Origin: Streptomyces cupreus
GTDB lineage: Bacteria; Actinomycetota; Actinomycetes; Streptomycetales; Streptomycetaceae
DNA: 64,000 bases
NCBI RefSeq assembly: GCF_014257025.1
Contig: NZ_JACMSF010000032.1
Coordinates: 1 to 64,000 of the forward strand
Reading direction: 5' to 3'
Part shown: positions 28,456-36,500 of the stretch, piece by piece
Layout: every line of letters begins with the position of its first letter
Position numbering within the stretch: position 1 is the first letter of the stretch
Notes under the pieces: generated by a model
Seen by the model: only the letters and a program-made list of their open reading frames with translations
Databases searched by the model: none
Told to the model about the DNA's origin: nothing
Made by a program: the position numbers and the translations under genes

Positions 28456-29666
28456 GTTCGTCCCGTGTCCTCGTCCTGAACTCCGGCTCCTCGTCGGTGA
28501 AGTACCAGCTGCTCGACATGAGCGACGGCAGCCGGCTCGCGGTGGGCCTCGTCGAGCGCATCGGCGAGGAGACCTCCCGGCTCAAGCACACCCCGGCGGT
28601 CGGCGAGTCCCGGGAGTGGACCGGCCCCATCGCCGATCACGAGGCCGCCCTGAAGGCCGTGTCGGAGGAACTGGCCAAGGACGGTCTGGGGCTGGACTCC
28701 CCTGAGCTGGCCGCGATCGGGCACCGGGTGGTGCACGGCGGCAAGCACTTCACCGAGCCGACCGTCATCGACGACGCGGTGCTCGCCGAGATCGAGCGGT
28801 TGATCCCGGTCGCCCCGCTGCACAACCCGGCGAACCTCACCGGCATCCGTACGGCCCAGGCGCTGCGGCCGGATCTGCCGCAGGTCGCCGTGTTCGACAC
28901 CGCGTTCCACACGACGATGCCGGAGTCGGCCGCCCGCTACGCGATCGACGTCAGGACCGCCGACGAGCACCGCATCCGCCGCTACGGCTTCCACGGCACC
29001 TCGCACGCCTACGTCTCCCGCGCGACGGCGAAGCTGCTGGGCAAGTCTCCGGAAGAGGTGAACGTGATCGTGCTGCACCTCGGCAACGGCGCGTCCGCCT
29101 CGGCGGTCAGGGGCGGCCGGTGCGTGGACACCTCCATGGGGCTCACGCCCTTGGAGGGTCTGGTGATGGGTACGCGCTCGGGAGACATGGACCCGGCCGT
29201 CATCTTCCATTTGATGCGTGTTGCCGGAATGTCCACCGATGAGATCGACACTCTTCTCAACAAGAAGAGCGGTCTGATCGGCCTGTGCGGTGACAACGAC
29301 ATGCGCGAGATCCGACGCAGGGTCGACGAAGGTGATGAAGAGGCGCAACTCGCCTTCGACATCTACATTCACCGGCTGAAGAAGTACATCGGCGCCTATT
29401 ACGCCGTACTCGGACGGGTGGACGCGGTCGCCTTCACAGCGGGAGTCGGGGAAAACGCGAGTCCCGTGCGAGAAGCTGCCGTCGCCGGCCTGGAGGAGCT
29501 CGGGCTGGTGGTGGACGGCGAGCTGAACGCCGTACGGAGCGACGAACCGCGGCTGATCTCGCCGGAGTACGCCCGGGTGGCCGTGGCCGTGGTGCCGACC
29601 GACGAGGAACTGGAGATTGCGACGCAGACGTACGCGCTTGTAAATGGGTCACGGAACCTCACCTGA
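28452..29666 (+). CDS. ackA: Acetate kinase
   Basis: A 404-residue ASKHA kinase (acetyl phosphate + ADP to acetate + ATP). Motifs are VLVLNSGSSSVKYQLL, GHRVVHGGKHF, RRYGFHGTSHAYVSRA, HLGNGASASAVRGGRCVDTSMG and FTAGVGENASPVREA. GTG 28452 overlaps the intended pta stop (GTGA). Because of the pta frameshift, ackA is also in frame with the displaced pta reading, so ribosomes that shift arrive without stopping. Acetyl phosphate made by another route, or a second Pta, would be needed if pta is truly broken. Confidence 0.96.
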   Translation: MSSSRVLVLNSGSSSVKYQLLDMSDGSRLAVGLVERIGEETSRLKHTPAVGESREWTGPIADHEAALKAVSEELAKDGLGLDSPELAAIGHRVVHGGKHFTEPTVIDDAVLAEIERLIPVAPLHNPANLTGIRTAQALRPDLPQVAVFDTAFHTTMPESAARYAIDVRTADEHRIRRYGFHGTSHAYVSRATAKLLGKSPEEVNVIVLHLGNGASASAVRGGRCVDTSMGLTPLEGLVMGTRSGDMDPAVIFHLMRVAGMSTDEIDTLLNKKSGLIGLCGDNDMREIRRRVDEGDEEAQLAFDIYIHRLKKYIGAYYAVLGRVDAVAFTAGVGENASPVREAAVAGLEELGLVVDGELNAVRSDEPRLISPEYARVAVAVVPTDEELEIATQTYALVNGSRNLT

Positions 29667-29698
29667 GCGGCATCCCGCCCTTTTGTATTTTCCGCCAG

Positions 29699-29712
29699 AC
29701 GGAATATTCCGT
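29699..29712. promoter_or_regulatory. Perfect palindrome upstream of pyk
   Basis: ACGGAATATTCCGT is a 14-bp perfect palindrome whose centre is 34 bp before the pyk start, close to the expected -35 region. It could be a repressor site; no regulator is known from the sequence. Confidence 0.55.
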
Positions 29713-29727
29713 AGCGAAACAAACCGA

Positions 29728-29733
29728 TAGGAT
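29728..29733 (+). promoter_or_regulatory. -10 hexamer, leaderless start of pyk
   Basis: TAGGAT then six bases (CGCCCC) to ATG 29740, with no Shine-Dalgarno: a leaderless pyk transcript is expected. Confidence 0.65.
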
Positions 29734-29739
29734 CGCCCC

Positions 29740-31170
29740 ATGCGCCGTTCGAAAATCGTCTGTACTCTCGGCCCCGCGGTCGACTCCCACGAACAGCTCG
29801 TGTCGCTGATCGAGGCCGGCATGAATGTGGCCCGCTTCAACTTCAGCCACGGCTCGCACGAAGAGCACCAGGGGCGGTACGACCGCGTCCGGGCCGCCGC
29901 CCAGGAGACCGGCCGGGCCATCGGTGTGCTCGCCGACCTCCAGGGGCCGAAGATCCGTCTGGAGACCTTCGCCGAGGGCCCGGTGGAGCTGGAGCGGGGT
30001 GACGAGTTCGTCATCACCACCGAGGACGTCCCGGGTGACAAGCACATCTGCGGAACCACCTACAAGGGCCTGCCGGGCGATGTCTCGCGCGGCGACCAGA
30101 TCCTCATCAACGACGGCAACGTCGAGCTGAAGGTCCTGGACGTCGAGGGCCCCCGGGTCAAGACCATCGTCATCGAGGGCGGTGTCGTCTCCGACCACAA
30201 GGGCATCAACCTGCCCGGCGCGGCCGTGAACGTGCCGGCGCTGTCCGAGAAGGACGTCGAGGATCTGCGGTTCGCGCTGCGCATGGGCTGCGACCTGGTC
30301 GCGCTGTCCTTCGTGCGGGACGCCAACGACGTGCAGGACGTGCACAAGGTCATGGACGAGGTCGGCCGCCGCGTCCCGGTCATCGCCAAGGTGGAGAAGC
30401 CTCAGGCGGTGGCGAACATGGAGGACGTCGTAATGGCGTTCGACGGTGTGATGGTCGCGCGTGGCGACCTGGCCGTCGAGTACCCCCTCGAAAAGGTCCC
30501 CATGGTGCAGAAGCGGCTCATCGAGCTGTGCCGCCGCAACGCCAAGCCGGTGATCGTGGCGACCCAGATGATGGAGTCGATGATCACCAACTCCCGCCCG
30601 ACCCGCGCCGAGGCCTCCGACGTGGCCAACGCGATCCTGGACGGCGCCGACGCGGTCATGCTGTCGGCCGAGTCGAGCGTGGGCGCGTACCCGATCGAGA
30701 CCGTCAAGACGATGTCGAAGATCGTCCAGGCGGCCGAGCAGGAGCTGCTCGCCAAGGGCCTTCAGCCGCTGGTGCCGGGCAAGAAGCCGCGCACGCAGGG
30801 CGGTTCGGTCGCCCGCGCGGCCTGCGAGATCGCCGACTTCCTCGGCGGCAAGGGCCTGATCGCCTTCACCAAGTCCGGTGACACCGCCCGTCGGCTGTGC
30901 CGCTACCGCGTCGCCCAGCCGATCCTGGCCTTCACCACCGACGAGTCCACCCGCAACCAGCTCACCCTCAGCTGGGGCGTGGAGTCGCACGTCGTCCCGT
31001 TCGTGAACAGCACCGACGAGATGGTGGACCTGGTCGACGGCGAGTTGGTCAAGCTGGGCCGGTTCAACGACGGCGAGATCGTCATCATCACGGCCGGCTC
31101 GCCCCCCGGCGTCCCCGGCACCACCAACATGGTCCGCGTCCACCACCTGGGCGGCGGCGGCATCAACTGA
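29740..31170 (+). CDS. pyk: Pyruvate kinase
   Basis: A 476-residue enzyme converting PEP + ADP to pyruvate + ATP. It has RRSKIVCTLGPAVDSHEQ, MNVARFNFSHGSHEEH, GPKIRLETF, the K+/Mg site RGDLAVEYPLEKVPMVQKRLI and QMMESMITNSRPTRAEASDVANAI. The C-terminal allosteric domain (RRLCRYRVAQPILAFTTD) is complete. With pfkA, pta and ackA it forms a glycolysis-overflow cluster. The start ATG follows a leaderless-type promoter. Confidence 0.96.
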   Translation: MRRSKIVCTLGPAVDSHEQLVSLIEAGMNVARFNFSHGSHEEHQGRYDRVRAAAQETGRAIGVLADLQGPKIRLETFAEGPVELERGDEFVITTEDVPGDKHICGTTYKGLPGDVSRGDQILINDGNVELKVLDVEGPRVKTIVIEGGVVSDHKGINLPGAAVNVPALSEKDVEDLRFALRMGCDLVALSFVRDANDVQDVHKVMDEVGRRVPVIAKVEKPQAVANMEDVVMAFDGVMVARGDLAVEYPLEKVPMVQKRLIELCRRNAKPVIVATQMMESMITNSRPTRAEASDVANAILDGADAVMLSAESSVGAYPIETVKTMSKIVQAAEQELLAKGLQPLVPGKKPRTQGGSVARAACEIADFLGGKGLIAFTKSGDTARRLCRYRVAQPILAFTTDESTRNQLTLSWGVESHVVPFVNSTDEMVDLVDGELVKLGRFNDGEIVIITAGSPPGVPGTTNMVRVHHLGGGGIN

Positions 31171-31197
31171 CGTCCCCGTAAAGGGTCTTGTACGGCG

Positions 31198-31234
31198 CTG
31201 AGGGCGCCCCCCGTCTTGGGGGGGGCGCCCTCAG
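31198..31234. terminator. Bidirectional terminator (pyk / secreted protein)
   Basis: Arms CTGAGGGCGCCCCCC and GGGGGGCGCCCTCAG pair over 15 bp around a short GTCTT(G) loop, in the 100-bp gap between the two convergent stops. Confidence 0.9.
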
Positions 31235-31270
31235 GCGTTGTGCGGCTCCCGAACGGGCCTTGGGGGGCGC

Positions 31271-32575
31271 TCAGTCGGTCGTGAACTGGTGCAGCCCGGG
31301 AACGTGCAGGGTTCCGCCGAACTGGCCGGCCTGCACGACCTTCACGTTGGTGAAGTAGATCAGCGGGATGTTCAGCGGCGGCGGGTTCTCCGGGCTGAAC
31401 GTCACCGGGATCAGCCCCAGCAGATTGCCGGAGATGGACTCGGTGTACATGATCGTCTTGCCGTCGCGGATCGTCGACGTCGAACCCTGGGCCGCCTGCA
31501 CGTGGTACGTCTTGCCCGCCTGGGGGTCCTTCACCGTCTGGTGCAGATCGCCGATGTCGGTGCCGTCGGAGATGACGTACTTCAGAACGTCCTTGGTGGT
31601 GCCGCTCGCCGTCTTCACCTTGACGATGCCCTGGTAGTCGGCGCCCTTGAGCAGCAGCGAGCTGGCGTTCAGGTACCACGGGTCGTCGGGCAGGGGGACG
31701 GTGTTGTCGACACCGCCCTTGTCGTCCGTGGCGACCGGGCAGTCCTCGGGGTCGGTGGTGGAGCTCGCCGACGGGCTCGGGGTCGCGGTGACTTCCTCGG
31801 CCGCTTCCTCTGCCGCTTCCTCGACCGCCTTGCCGGTGTCCTCGGCCGCCTCCGACGCCGTGTCGGTGGTGTCCTTCACCGTGTCCTCGACCGTGTCGGT
31901 GACCTTGTCGGCGGTCTCCTGCACGGCGTCGGACGTGCCCTCCTCCTCGGCGCTCGGCGACTCGGAGGCCGACGGGGTGGCCGAAGGCGACGGGCTCGCG
32001 CTCGCCGTACCGTCCTCGCCGCCGGTGAAGATGCCCTCGATGGCGTCGCCGATGTCCTCCAGCAGGTTGCCGTCCGACTCGGACGGCGACGGCGAGGGGG
32101 ACGCCGTGGCGGTGTCGCCGTCACCGGACTGGGGCTCGGTGGTCTTGCTCTCGGACGGGGACGGCGTGGGCTCGGCCTCGTCGTCGGAACCTGAATCCGA
32201 CGACGAGGAACCGCCCGTGGAGGCCGACGGGGTGGGGGTCGGCTCCGCCGTGTCGTCCTCGGCAGGGGACTCGCTCGTGCTCTCGCTCGCGGACGGCGAC
32301 GGGGACGCGGTCTCGCCCTCCAGGGCGGCCACGCAGTCCTTGTACTCGTCGGCCGTCAGGCTCTTGGCGGCAGGCTGGTCCTCCGCGTTGGCAAGCGTCG
32401 GCGTGAACCCCATCCCCATGAGGACCGCGGTCGGCATCGCGGCCAGGGCTATCGCCTTGCCGGCCGGCATGTGGAACCTGGTGAACAGCGGCTTCTTGGG
32501 AGCCGCGTGCCGCGGCCCGGTTCTCGCACGGGACGTATCCACGTCAGTCCCGTGGGTCACCTCGTCAGCCGGCAC
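31271..32575 (-). CDS. Large secreted/wall-associated protein with Ser/Pro/Glu-rich linker
   Basis: A 434-residue protein of unknown function. The N-terminus has a basic region and a signal-like hydrophobic stretch (AGKAIALAAMPTAVLMGMGF...ANA). A long low-complexity linker (about 85-290) repeats SPSPSESxx and TDTVEDTVKDTTDTA blocks, the latter amphipathic. A globular C-terminal domain (about 295-434: NASSLLLKGADYQGIVKVK, TIMYTESISGNLLGLIPVTFSPE, YFTNVKVVQAGQFGGTLHVPGL) has the same beta-rich look as the neighbouring DUF6230 protein. GTG 32575 follows GGGAGG. It overlaps the DUF6114 stop by 11 bp. Confidence 0.75.
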   Translation of the reverse strand: MPADEVTHGTDVDTSRARTGPRHAAPKKPLFTRFHMPAGKAIALAAMPTAVLMGMGFTPTLANAEDQPAAKSLTADEYKDCVAALEGETASPSPSASESTSESPAEDDTAEPTPTPSASTGGSSSSDSGSDDEAEPTPSPSESKTTEPQSGDGDTATASPSPSPSESDGNLLEDIGDAIEGIFTGGEDGTASASPSPSATPSASESPSAEEEGTSDAVQETADKVTDTVEDTVKDTTDTASEAAEDTGKAVEEAAEEAAEEVTATPSPSASSTTDPEDCPVATDDKGGVDNTVPLPDDPWYLNASSLLLKGADYQGIVKVKTASGTTKDVLKYVISDGTDIGDLHQTVKDPQAGKTYHVQAAQGSTSTIRDGKTIMYTESISGNLLGLIPVTFSPENPPPLNIPLIYFTNVKVVQAGQFGGTLHVPGLHQFTTD

Positions 32576-33125
32576 TGTGCCTCCCGTTCGCCCCGTTCGC
32601 CGGGCTCGTTCCTGACAGATCGTTCGGCTCGTCCACCGGGTCAGCCTGGGCCGGGACCACGCCCTCGGGGGCGCCGTCCTGCTTGACCGTGGCCTCCTGC
32701 GCCGGCTGCGGCTCGGGCGGCACACCCGGCGCCCACGCCACGGCCATCGCGCCGCCGACGAGAGCGAACAGGAAGCCGATCAGGAAGCCGCCCAGGTTGG
32801 ACACGGGGATGGACACCAGCGCCAGCAGGATCGCCGCGACACCCGCGAAGGTGCGTACATGCTTCTGGAACCAGAGGCTGACGCCGAGCACGACGAGCAG
32901 CACGCCGATGATCAGGGACCCGGCGCCCGCCGTGGTGGACATCGCCAGGGTCAGGTGACCGATCTGGAGGTTCGCGTACGGGAAGTAGGCGATGGGGAGT
33001 CCGCCGAGGATGACGAACAGACCGGCCCAGAAAGGCCTCGCGCCCCGCCAGGCACGGAAGTGCCGCCTGAGGACCCGGAGGTAGTGCTCGTCGCGGCCGG
33101 GTACGGCAGGAGTCTCGGCGCTCAT
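32565..33125 (-). CDS. DUF6114 multi-pass membrane protein
   Basis: A 186-residue membrane protein with four hydrophobic segments: PFWAGLFVILGGLPIAYF, AGAGSLIIGVLLVVLGVSLWF, VRTFAGVAAILLALVSIPVS and LGGFLIGFLFALVGGAMAVAW. The tail is Pro/Glu-rich and cytosolic or extracellular. ATG 33125 follows AGGGAGCT. It lies between a DUF6230 and a secreted protein and probably helps display or export them; the function is inferred from position only. Confidence 0.8.
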   Translation of the reverse strand: MSAETPAVPGRDEHYLRVLRRHFRAWRGARPFWAGLFVILGGLPIAYFPYANLQIGHLTLAMSTTAGAGSLIIGVLLVVLGVSLWFQKHVRTFAGVAAILLALVSIPVSNLGGFLIGFLFALVGGAMAVAWAPGVPPEPQPAQEATVKQDGAPEGVVPAQADPVDEPNDLSGTSPANGANGRHSAG

Positions 33126-33210
33126 GGAAAACAGCTCCCTGGTACGGCTTTGCTGTGGTGGTGAGTTGTGAAGCTCGGGTCGGACGTGTGAAGACACGGC
33201 CGGAGTGGGG

Positions 33211-33245
33211 GACGGGCGGGGGCGCCACCGGCTCCCCCGCCCGTC
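33211..33245 (-). terminator. Intercistronic hairpin after the DUF6230 gene
   Basis: Perfect 12-bp arms GACGGGCGGGGG and CCCCCGCCCGTC with an 11-base loop lie 10 bp past the DUF6230 stop and 85 bp before the DUF6114 start. It may attenuate the downstream genes, giving excess DUF6230 protein. Confidence 0.65.
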
Positions 33246-33254
33246 AGAGAGTGC

Positions 33255-33893
33255 TTAGTAGCACTCCTTGACACCCGTCGACAGCTTCATCGACAGACCG
33301 CTGAGCTTGAAGGTTCCGGCGGTGGTCGCCCACGCCGTCTGCTTCACGTCCTTCAGCACTACCGAGTCGGCCTGCTGGGCGAACCCGAACGGGTTGGCCT
33401 GCTCCTTGCCGCCCTTCATGCCGGGACCCTTGGTGGCGTCCTTGGCGGCCACACCGATGTCGATGCCCTTGAACGTGGCATCGGCCTCGAGGTCGGCGAC
33501 GTCGATGTACAGGTTCTCGGCCTCGACCGGCTTGTCCGGGTCCTGGCCCGCACGCAGGATCAGGCTGACGCTGCCGAGCAGCGGGATGTCAGGGGTGACA
33601 ACCGACTGGCACAGGCTGTTGATGGTCGCGGACTTGAAGGCCGAGACCGCGACGGGGTGAACCGTCTTCTTGCCGCTGAGCGTGTAGCCCTCGTCAAGGG
33701 CGCCGTACTGGGCGAAGCCCGTACCGTCGAGCTGCTTGGTCGTCACCTTGAACGACTGACCCGACACGCTGAACGACGCGGCGAGAGCGCCCTGCGCGAG
33801 GGCGACACCTATCGCTGCCGTGGCGGCCACGCTGGGCACCATCACGACGGCGAACCGCTTCCATCTGGTCCCGCCACGCACCTGGGACTCCAT
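33255..33893 (-). CDS. DUF6230 exported beta-rich protein
   Basis: A 212-residue protein whose N-terminus (RGGTRWKRFAVVMVPSVAATAAIGVALAQGALAA) is a classic signal region, followed by a repeated beta domain: FSVSGQSFKVTTKQLDGTG, LEADATFKGIDIGVAAKD, and a C-terminal GTFKLSGLSMKLSTGVKECY. Two conserved Cys (LCQ and final ECY) may form a disulfide. ATG 33893 is set by AAGGAGG. It is the first gene of a DUF6230-DUF6114-secreted protein operon found in many Streptomyces; role unknown, perhaps a cell-surface protein. Confidence 0.82.
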   Translation of the reverse strand: MESQVRGGTRWKRFAVVMVPSVAATAAIGVALAQGALAASFSVSGQSFKVTTKQLDGTGFAQYGALDEGYTLSGKKTVHPVAVSAFKSATINSLCQSVVTPDIPLLGSVSLILRAGQDPDKPVEAENLYIDVADLEADATFKGIDIGVAAKDATKGPGMKGGKEQANPFGFAQQADSVVLKDVKQTAWATTAGTFKLSGLSMKLSTGVKECY

Positions 33894-34274
33894 ATTTCCT
33901 CCTTCTCGGACGTACATCTCCTGGCCCTGACTGCCCCTGTCGAACTCGACGGCTCAGCCGGGCAGGGATGGGAGAAGTGCTACGTCCTCGGGAAGGAGAG
34001 CGCCCGCGCTCGGTGGCGCGAACCGCGCCCGAATCACCGGCGATCACCCCCGAGCGACAACCACTGGTCGCGCCTGACACGCATCACGCACAACCTTGCT
34101 GGACAGGCTTCGCCTGTCGGCGAAGACCCCCCTGCCCAAGAGCCGGCGCCACTGCCGCCGGCTCTGCTCGGTGGGGACCCTGGACTCCCGTCGCCCGACC
34201 GGCTGTCGGGTAGTACGGGAATGGACCGAGCGTCGCCGATCGTGGTGCATTCTCGCCGCCCGCACAAGGGGGTT

Positions 34275-34292
34275 CGTTACTCACTAGTAACG
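34275..34292. promoter_or_regulatory. Palindrome 1 (CGTTACT-cact-AGTAACG)
   Basis: Perfect 7-bp arms with a 4-bp spacer, typical of a TetR-like operator. It shares TTACT...AGTAA with palindrome 2. Confidence 0.6.
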
Positions 34293-34406
34293 GCCGGATA
34301 ACCGAACAACGACCCGTCGGTCTCGGACGGCGACGCAGGGTGGTGTCAAGCGGGCTGACATATCCATGAATGGCTGGACAGAATCCGACAGAACGACGCC
34401 CTCGAC

Positions 34407-34419
34407 TTACTGCCAGTAA
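34407..34419. promoter_or_regulatory. Palindrome 2 (TTACTG-c-CAGTAA)
   Basis: A 13-bp perfect palindrome with the same TTACT/AGTAA half-sites as palindrome 1, 115 bp further right. Confidence 0.5.
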
Positions 34420-34421
34420 CA

Positions 34422-34459
34422 GCGGCCGCGATTACCAAGATTTGGTAAAGCGCGGCCGC
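34422..34459. repeat. Nested inverted repeat, 38 bp
   Basis: Outer arms GCGGCCGCG (34422-34430) and CGCGGCCGC (34451-34459) enclose a perfect inner palindrome TTACCAA-gat-TTGGTAA (34432-34448). It can fold into a 16-bp stem with one small bulge. It lies 95 bp past the trx-TPR stop, so it could be its terminator, with an operator inside. Confidence 0.6.
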
Positions 34460-34553
34460 ACTGACACTCCGTCGGCAGTTCTTTCACTCGGGCCACACAC
34501 GCCCTCGCGTTTAGTGACTGGTCAGAACGGGGCTGCCGACCCGCTCGGCCCGC

Positions 34554-35531
34554 TCAGAAAAGAGCGCGTGCGAGAGCCCTGCGCGCCGCCGTCACTCTCG
34601 GGTCATCGGCCCCGACGACCTCGAACAGCTCAAGCAGCCGCAGTCGTACGGCCTCCCGCTCGTCGCCCGCGGTGCGCTGCACCGTCTCGATGAGCCGCCC
34701 GAAGGCGTCCTCGACGTGCCCGCCCACCAGGTCCAGGTCGGCGGCGGCGATCTGGGCCTGCGCGTCGGCCGGCTTGTCGGCGGCGTCCTTGCGCACCTGC
34801 TGCGGATCGGCGCCCTGCACCCGCTGGAGCAACTCGGCCTGCGCGAGGCCCAGTTTGGCCTCGGTGTTCCCCGGGTCGTCGCTCAGCACGTTCTTGTACG
34901 CCTGGACCGCCCCGCCCAAGTCCCCCGCGTCCAGAGCCTGTACGGCGGCCTCCAGCAGCGCGTCGTAGGGCCCGGCCGGTGCCTCGGGGGCCGCCTGGGC
35001 GCCACCGCCCGGCTCGGCCTCCGGGTCGACGTCAAGACCGGTGAGCCCGAACCGCTGCTCGGCCACGGTCACCAGTTGGTCGAGGGTCTGCCGGATCTGC
35101 GCCTCTGCGGCGGCACCCTGGAAGAGCGGCAGCGCCTGCCCCGCGACGACGGCGAACACAGCGGGGATCCCCTGCACCCCGAACTGCTGCATCAGCATCT
35201 GGTTGGCGTCGACATCGATCTTGGCGAGGACGAAGCGGCCGTTGTACTCGACGGCGAGCCGCTCGAGGACCGGGCTCAGCTGCTTGCAGGGCTCGCACCA
35301 CTCGGCCCAGAAGTCGATGACTACGGGCACCTCGGTGGACCGCTGAAGTACGTCTCGCTCGAACCCCGCCTCATCGACGTCGATGACGAGGTCGGCGGGC
35401 GAGACGGCCCCTCCCCCGCCCTGCCGGGCGGCATCGGCGCGCGCCTGCTCCGCCTTCGCCTTGGCCTCCTGGGCCGCCTTCACCGCGGCGAGGTCGACGA
35501 CTCCGCTCATGGACATGTTCCGTGGCTGCAT
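34554..35531 (-). CDS. Thioredoxin-TPR protein (CnoX/YbbN type)
   Basis: A 325-residue protein. The N-terminal helix is Ala/Lys/Gln-rich; the thioredoxin domain (about 55-165) has VVIDFWAEWCEPCKQLSPVLERLA and cis-Pro VQGIPAVFAVV. A TPR-like region follows (LLEAAVQALDAGDLGGAVQAYKNVL, NTEAKLGLAQAELLQR), then a C-terminal helical domain (DEREAVRLRLLELFEVVGADDP). This is the CnoX/YbbN chaperedoxin arrangement, which passes oxidised clients to GroEL. WCEPC replaces WCGPC. ATG 35531 follows GGGAGGAT. Divergent from a TetR gene, with its operator between them. Confidence 0.88.
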   Translation of the reverse strand: MQPRNMSMSGVVDLAAVKAAQEAKAKAEQARADAARQGGGGAVSPADLVIDVDEAGFERDVLQRSTEVPVVIDFWAEWCEPCKQLSPVLERLAVEYNGRFVLAKIDVDANQMLMQQFGVQGIPAVFAVVAGQALPLFQGAAAEAQIRQTLDQLVTVAEQRFGLTGLDVDPEAEPGGGAQAAPEAPAGPYDALLEAAVQALDAGDLGGAVQAYKNVLSDDPGNTEAKLGLAQAELLQRVQGADPQQVRKDAADKPADAQAQIAAADLDLVGGHVEDAFGRLIETVQRTAGDEREAVRLRLLELFEVVGADDPRVTAARRALARALF

Positions 35532-35637
35532 GCGTCTATCCTCCCCCGTTCTCGCGCGCGAGTGAAAAACGATGAGAAAGCCGGTCGAGCTTCTCTGTTC
35601 TGCCGGACGCCGGGTCCCCACCCCACGCCAGTGGTTT

Positions 35638-35654
35638 CGCTACGAGTCGTAGCG
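35638..35654. promoter_or_regulatory. Perfect TetR-type operator
   Basis: CGCTACGA-g-TCGTAGCG, 8-bp perfect arms, lies in the gap between divergent trx-TPR and TetR genes, 88 bp before the TetR start. Confidence 0.7.
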
Positions 35655-35729
35655 TAATGGCACCGAGTGCCTCCGGTACACCGTGCCCTGGTGATCTCCC
35701 TCACGGCGCCTACGGGAACCGCCGGTGGT

Positions 35730-35735
35730 TATGGT
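35730..35735 (+). promoter_or_regulatory. -10 hexamer, leaderless start of TetR gene
   Basis: TATGGT, then six bases to ATG 35742; no Shine-Dalgarno. Confidence 0.6.
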
Positions 35736-35741
35736 CTGGGG

Positions 35742-36365
35742 ATGCAGAGCAGCACTCCCGCACCACGCGCCACAGGGCGCCCCCGCAGCGCGGCGGCGGA
35801 CGCCGCGATCCTCGCGGCGACGCGGGAGGCGCTGGTGGAGCTGGGCTGGTCGAAACTGACCCTGTCGGACGTGGCCGTCCGCGCCGGGGTCGCCAAGACG
35901 ACGCTGTACCGCCGCTGGTCGGGCAAGAACGAGCTGGTGGTGGACGCGGTGGCGGAGCTCTTCGACGAACTGGAACTCCCGGACCGCGGAACGCTGGGCG
36001 CGGACATCGAGGGAGTGGTCCTCCAATTCGCGGCCATCCTGGCGCGTCCGGAGGCGAAGAGCGGCCTGATGGCGGTGGTGGCGGAGTCAACCCGCGACGA
36101 GGCGCTGCGCGAACGCATCCGCGCGTCGATCGTGGACCGTCAGAAGCGCCTGGTCCTGGAGGGCCGTTCCCGAGCCGAGGCGCGCGGCGAACTCCCCCCG
36201 TCTGCGGACCCGACCGAGGCATCCCGCACGGTGGACCTGATCTTCGACGTGGTGGCGGGCGCAGTGGTCCACCGCTGCCTGGTAAGCGCGGAACCGGCGG
36301 ACGAGGAGTGGGTACGGAGCTTTACGAAGGTACTGGTGGCGGGGTTGGCGGCGGCAGCGGCCTAG
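35742..36365 (+). CDS. TetR-family regulator
   Basis: A 207-residue repressor with HTH KLTLSDVAVRAGVAKTTLYRRWSGKNELVVDAV near residues 35-65 and a TetR_C_11-like ligand domain (TEASRTVDLIFDVVAGAVVHRCLV). ATG 35742 is chosen because it has a leaderless promoter; the frame stays open upstream to 35667 without support. It likely binds the palindrome at 35638 and controls itself and perhaps the chaperedoxin gene. It ends 135 bp from the convergent icmA. Confidence 0.88.
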   Translation: MQSSTPAPRATGRPRSAAADAAILAATREALVELGWSKLTLSDVAVRAGVAKTTLYRRWSGKNELVVDAVAELFDELELPDRGTLGADIEGVVLQFAAILARPEAKSGLMAVVAESTRDEALRERIRASIVDRQKRLVLEGRSRAEARGELPPSADPTEASRTVDLIFDVVAGAVVHRCLVSAEPADEEWVRSFTKVLVAGLAAAAA

Positions 36366-36500
36366 CTGCGGGCAGTCGTGCCTCCCCCAGTGCCTTAAGG
36401 GCCTGGGCGGTGCCCCCAGGCGGCACGGGTGGGCGCAGCGGCACCCCGGTAGCGCCGGGCCGCGCGACCCACCCCCGGCCCGCCCCAGCAGGCGGCAAGG

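Larger units (their letters stand above)
33894..34553. other. 660-bp non-coding gap rich in palindromes
   Basis: No convincing gene. It is less GC-biased than its surroundings from about 34280 on and holds three separate perfect palindromes (annotated individually), with the promoter region of the DUF6230 operon to the left. Confidence 0.6.

Noticed and set aside
26367..29666. A single 1,099-codon open frame spanning pta and ackA
   Set aside because: The stretch between 28165 and 28451 is Arg/Gly-rich nonsense; the true Pta residues are in the other frame, so it is the result of a frameshift, not a fusion enzyme.
31271..32575. Collagen- or silk-like structural repeat protein
   Set aside because: The Ser/Pro/Glu linker is irregular; only the terminal domain is globular.
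34422..34459. Attachment site or integration scar
   Set aside because: It is a palindrome with no tRNA, integrase or second copy in the window.
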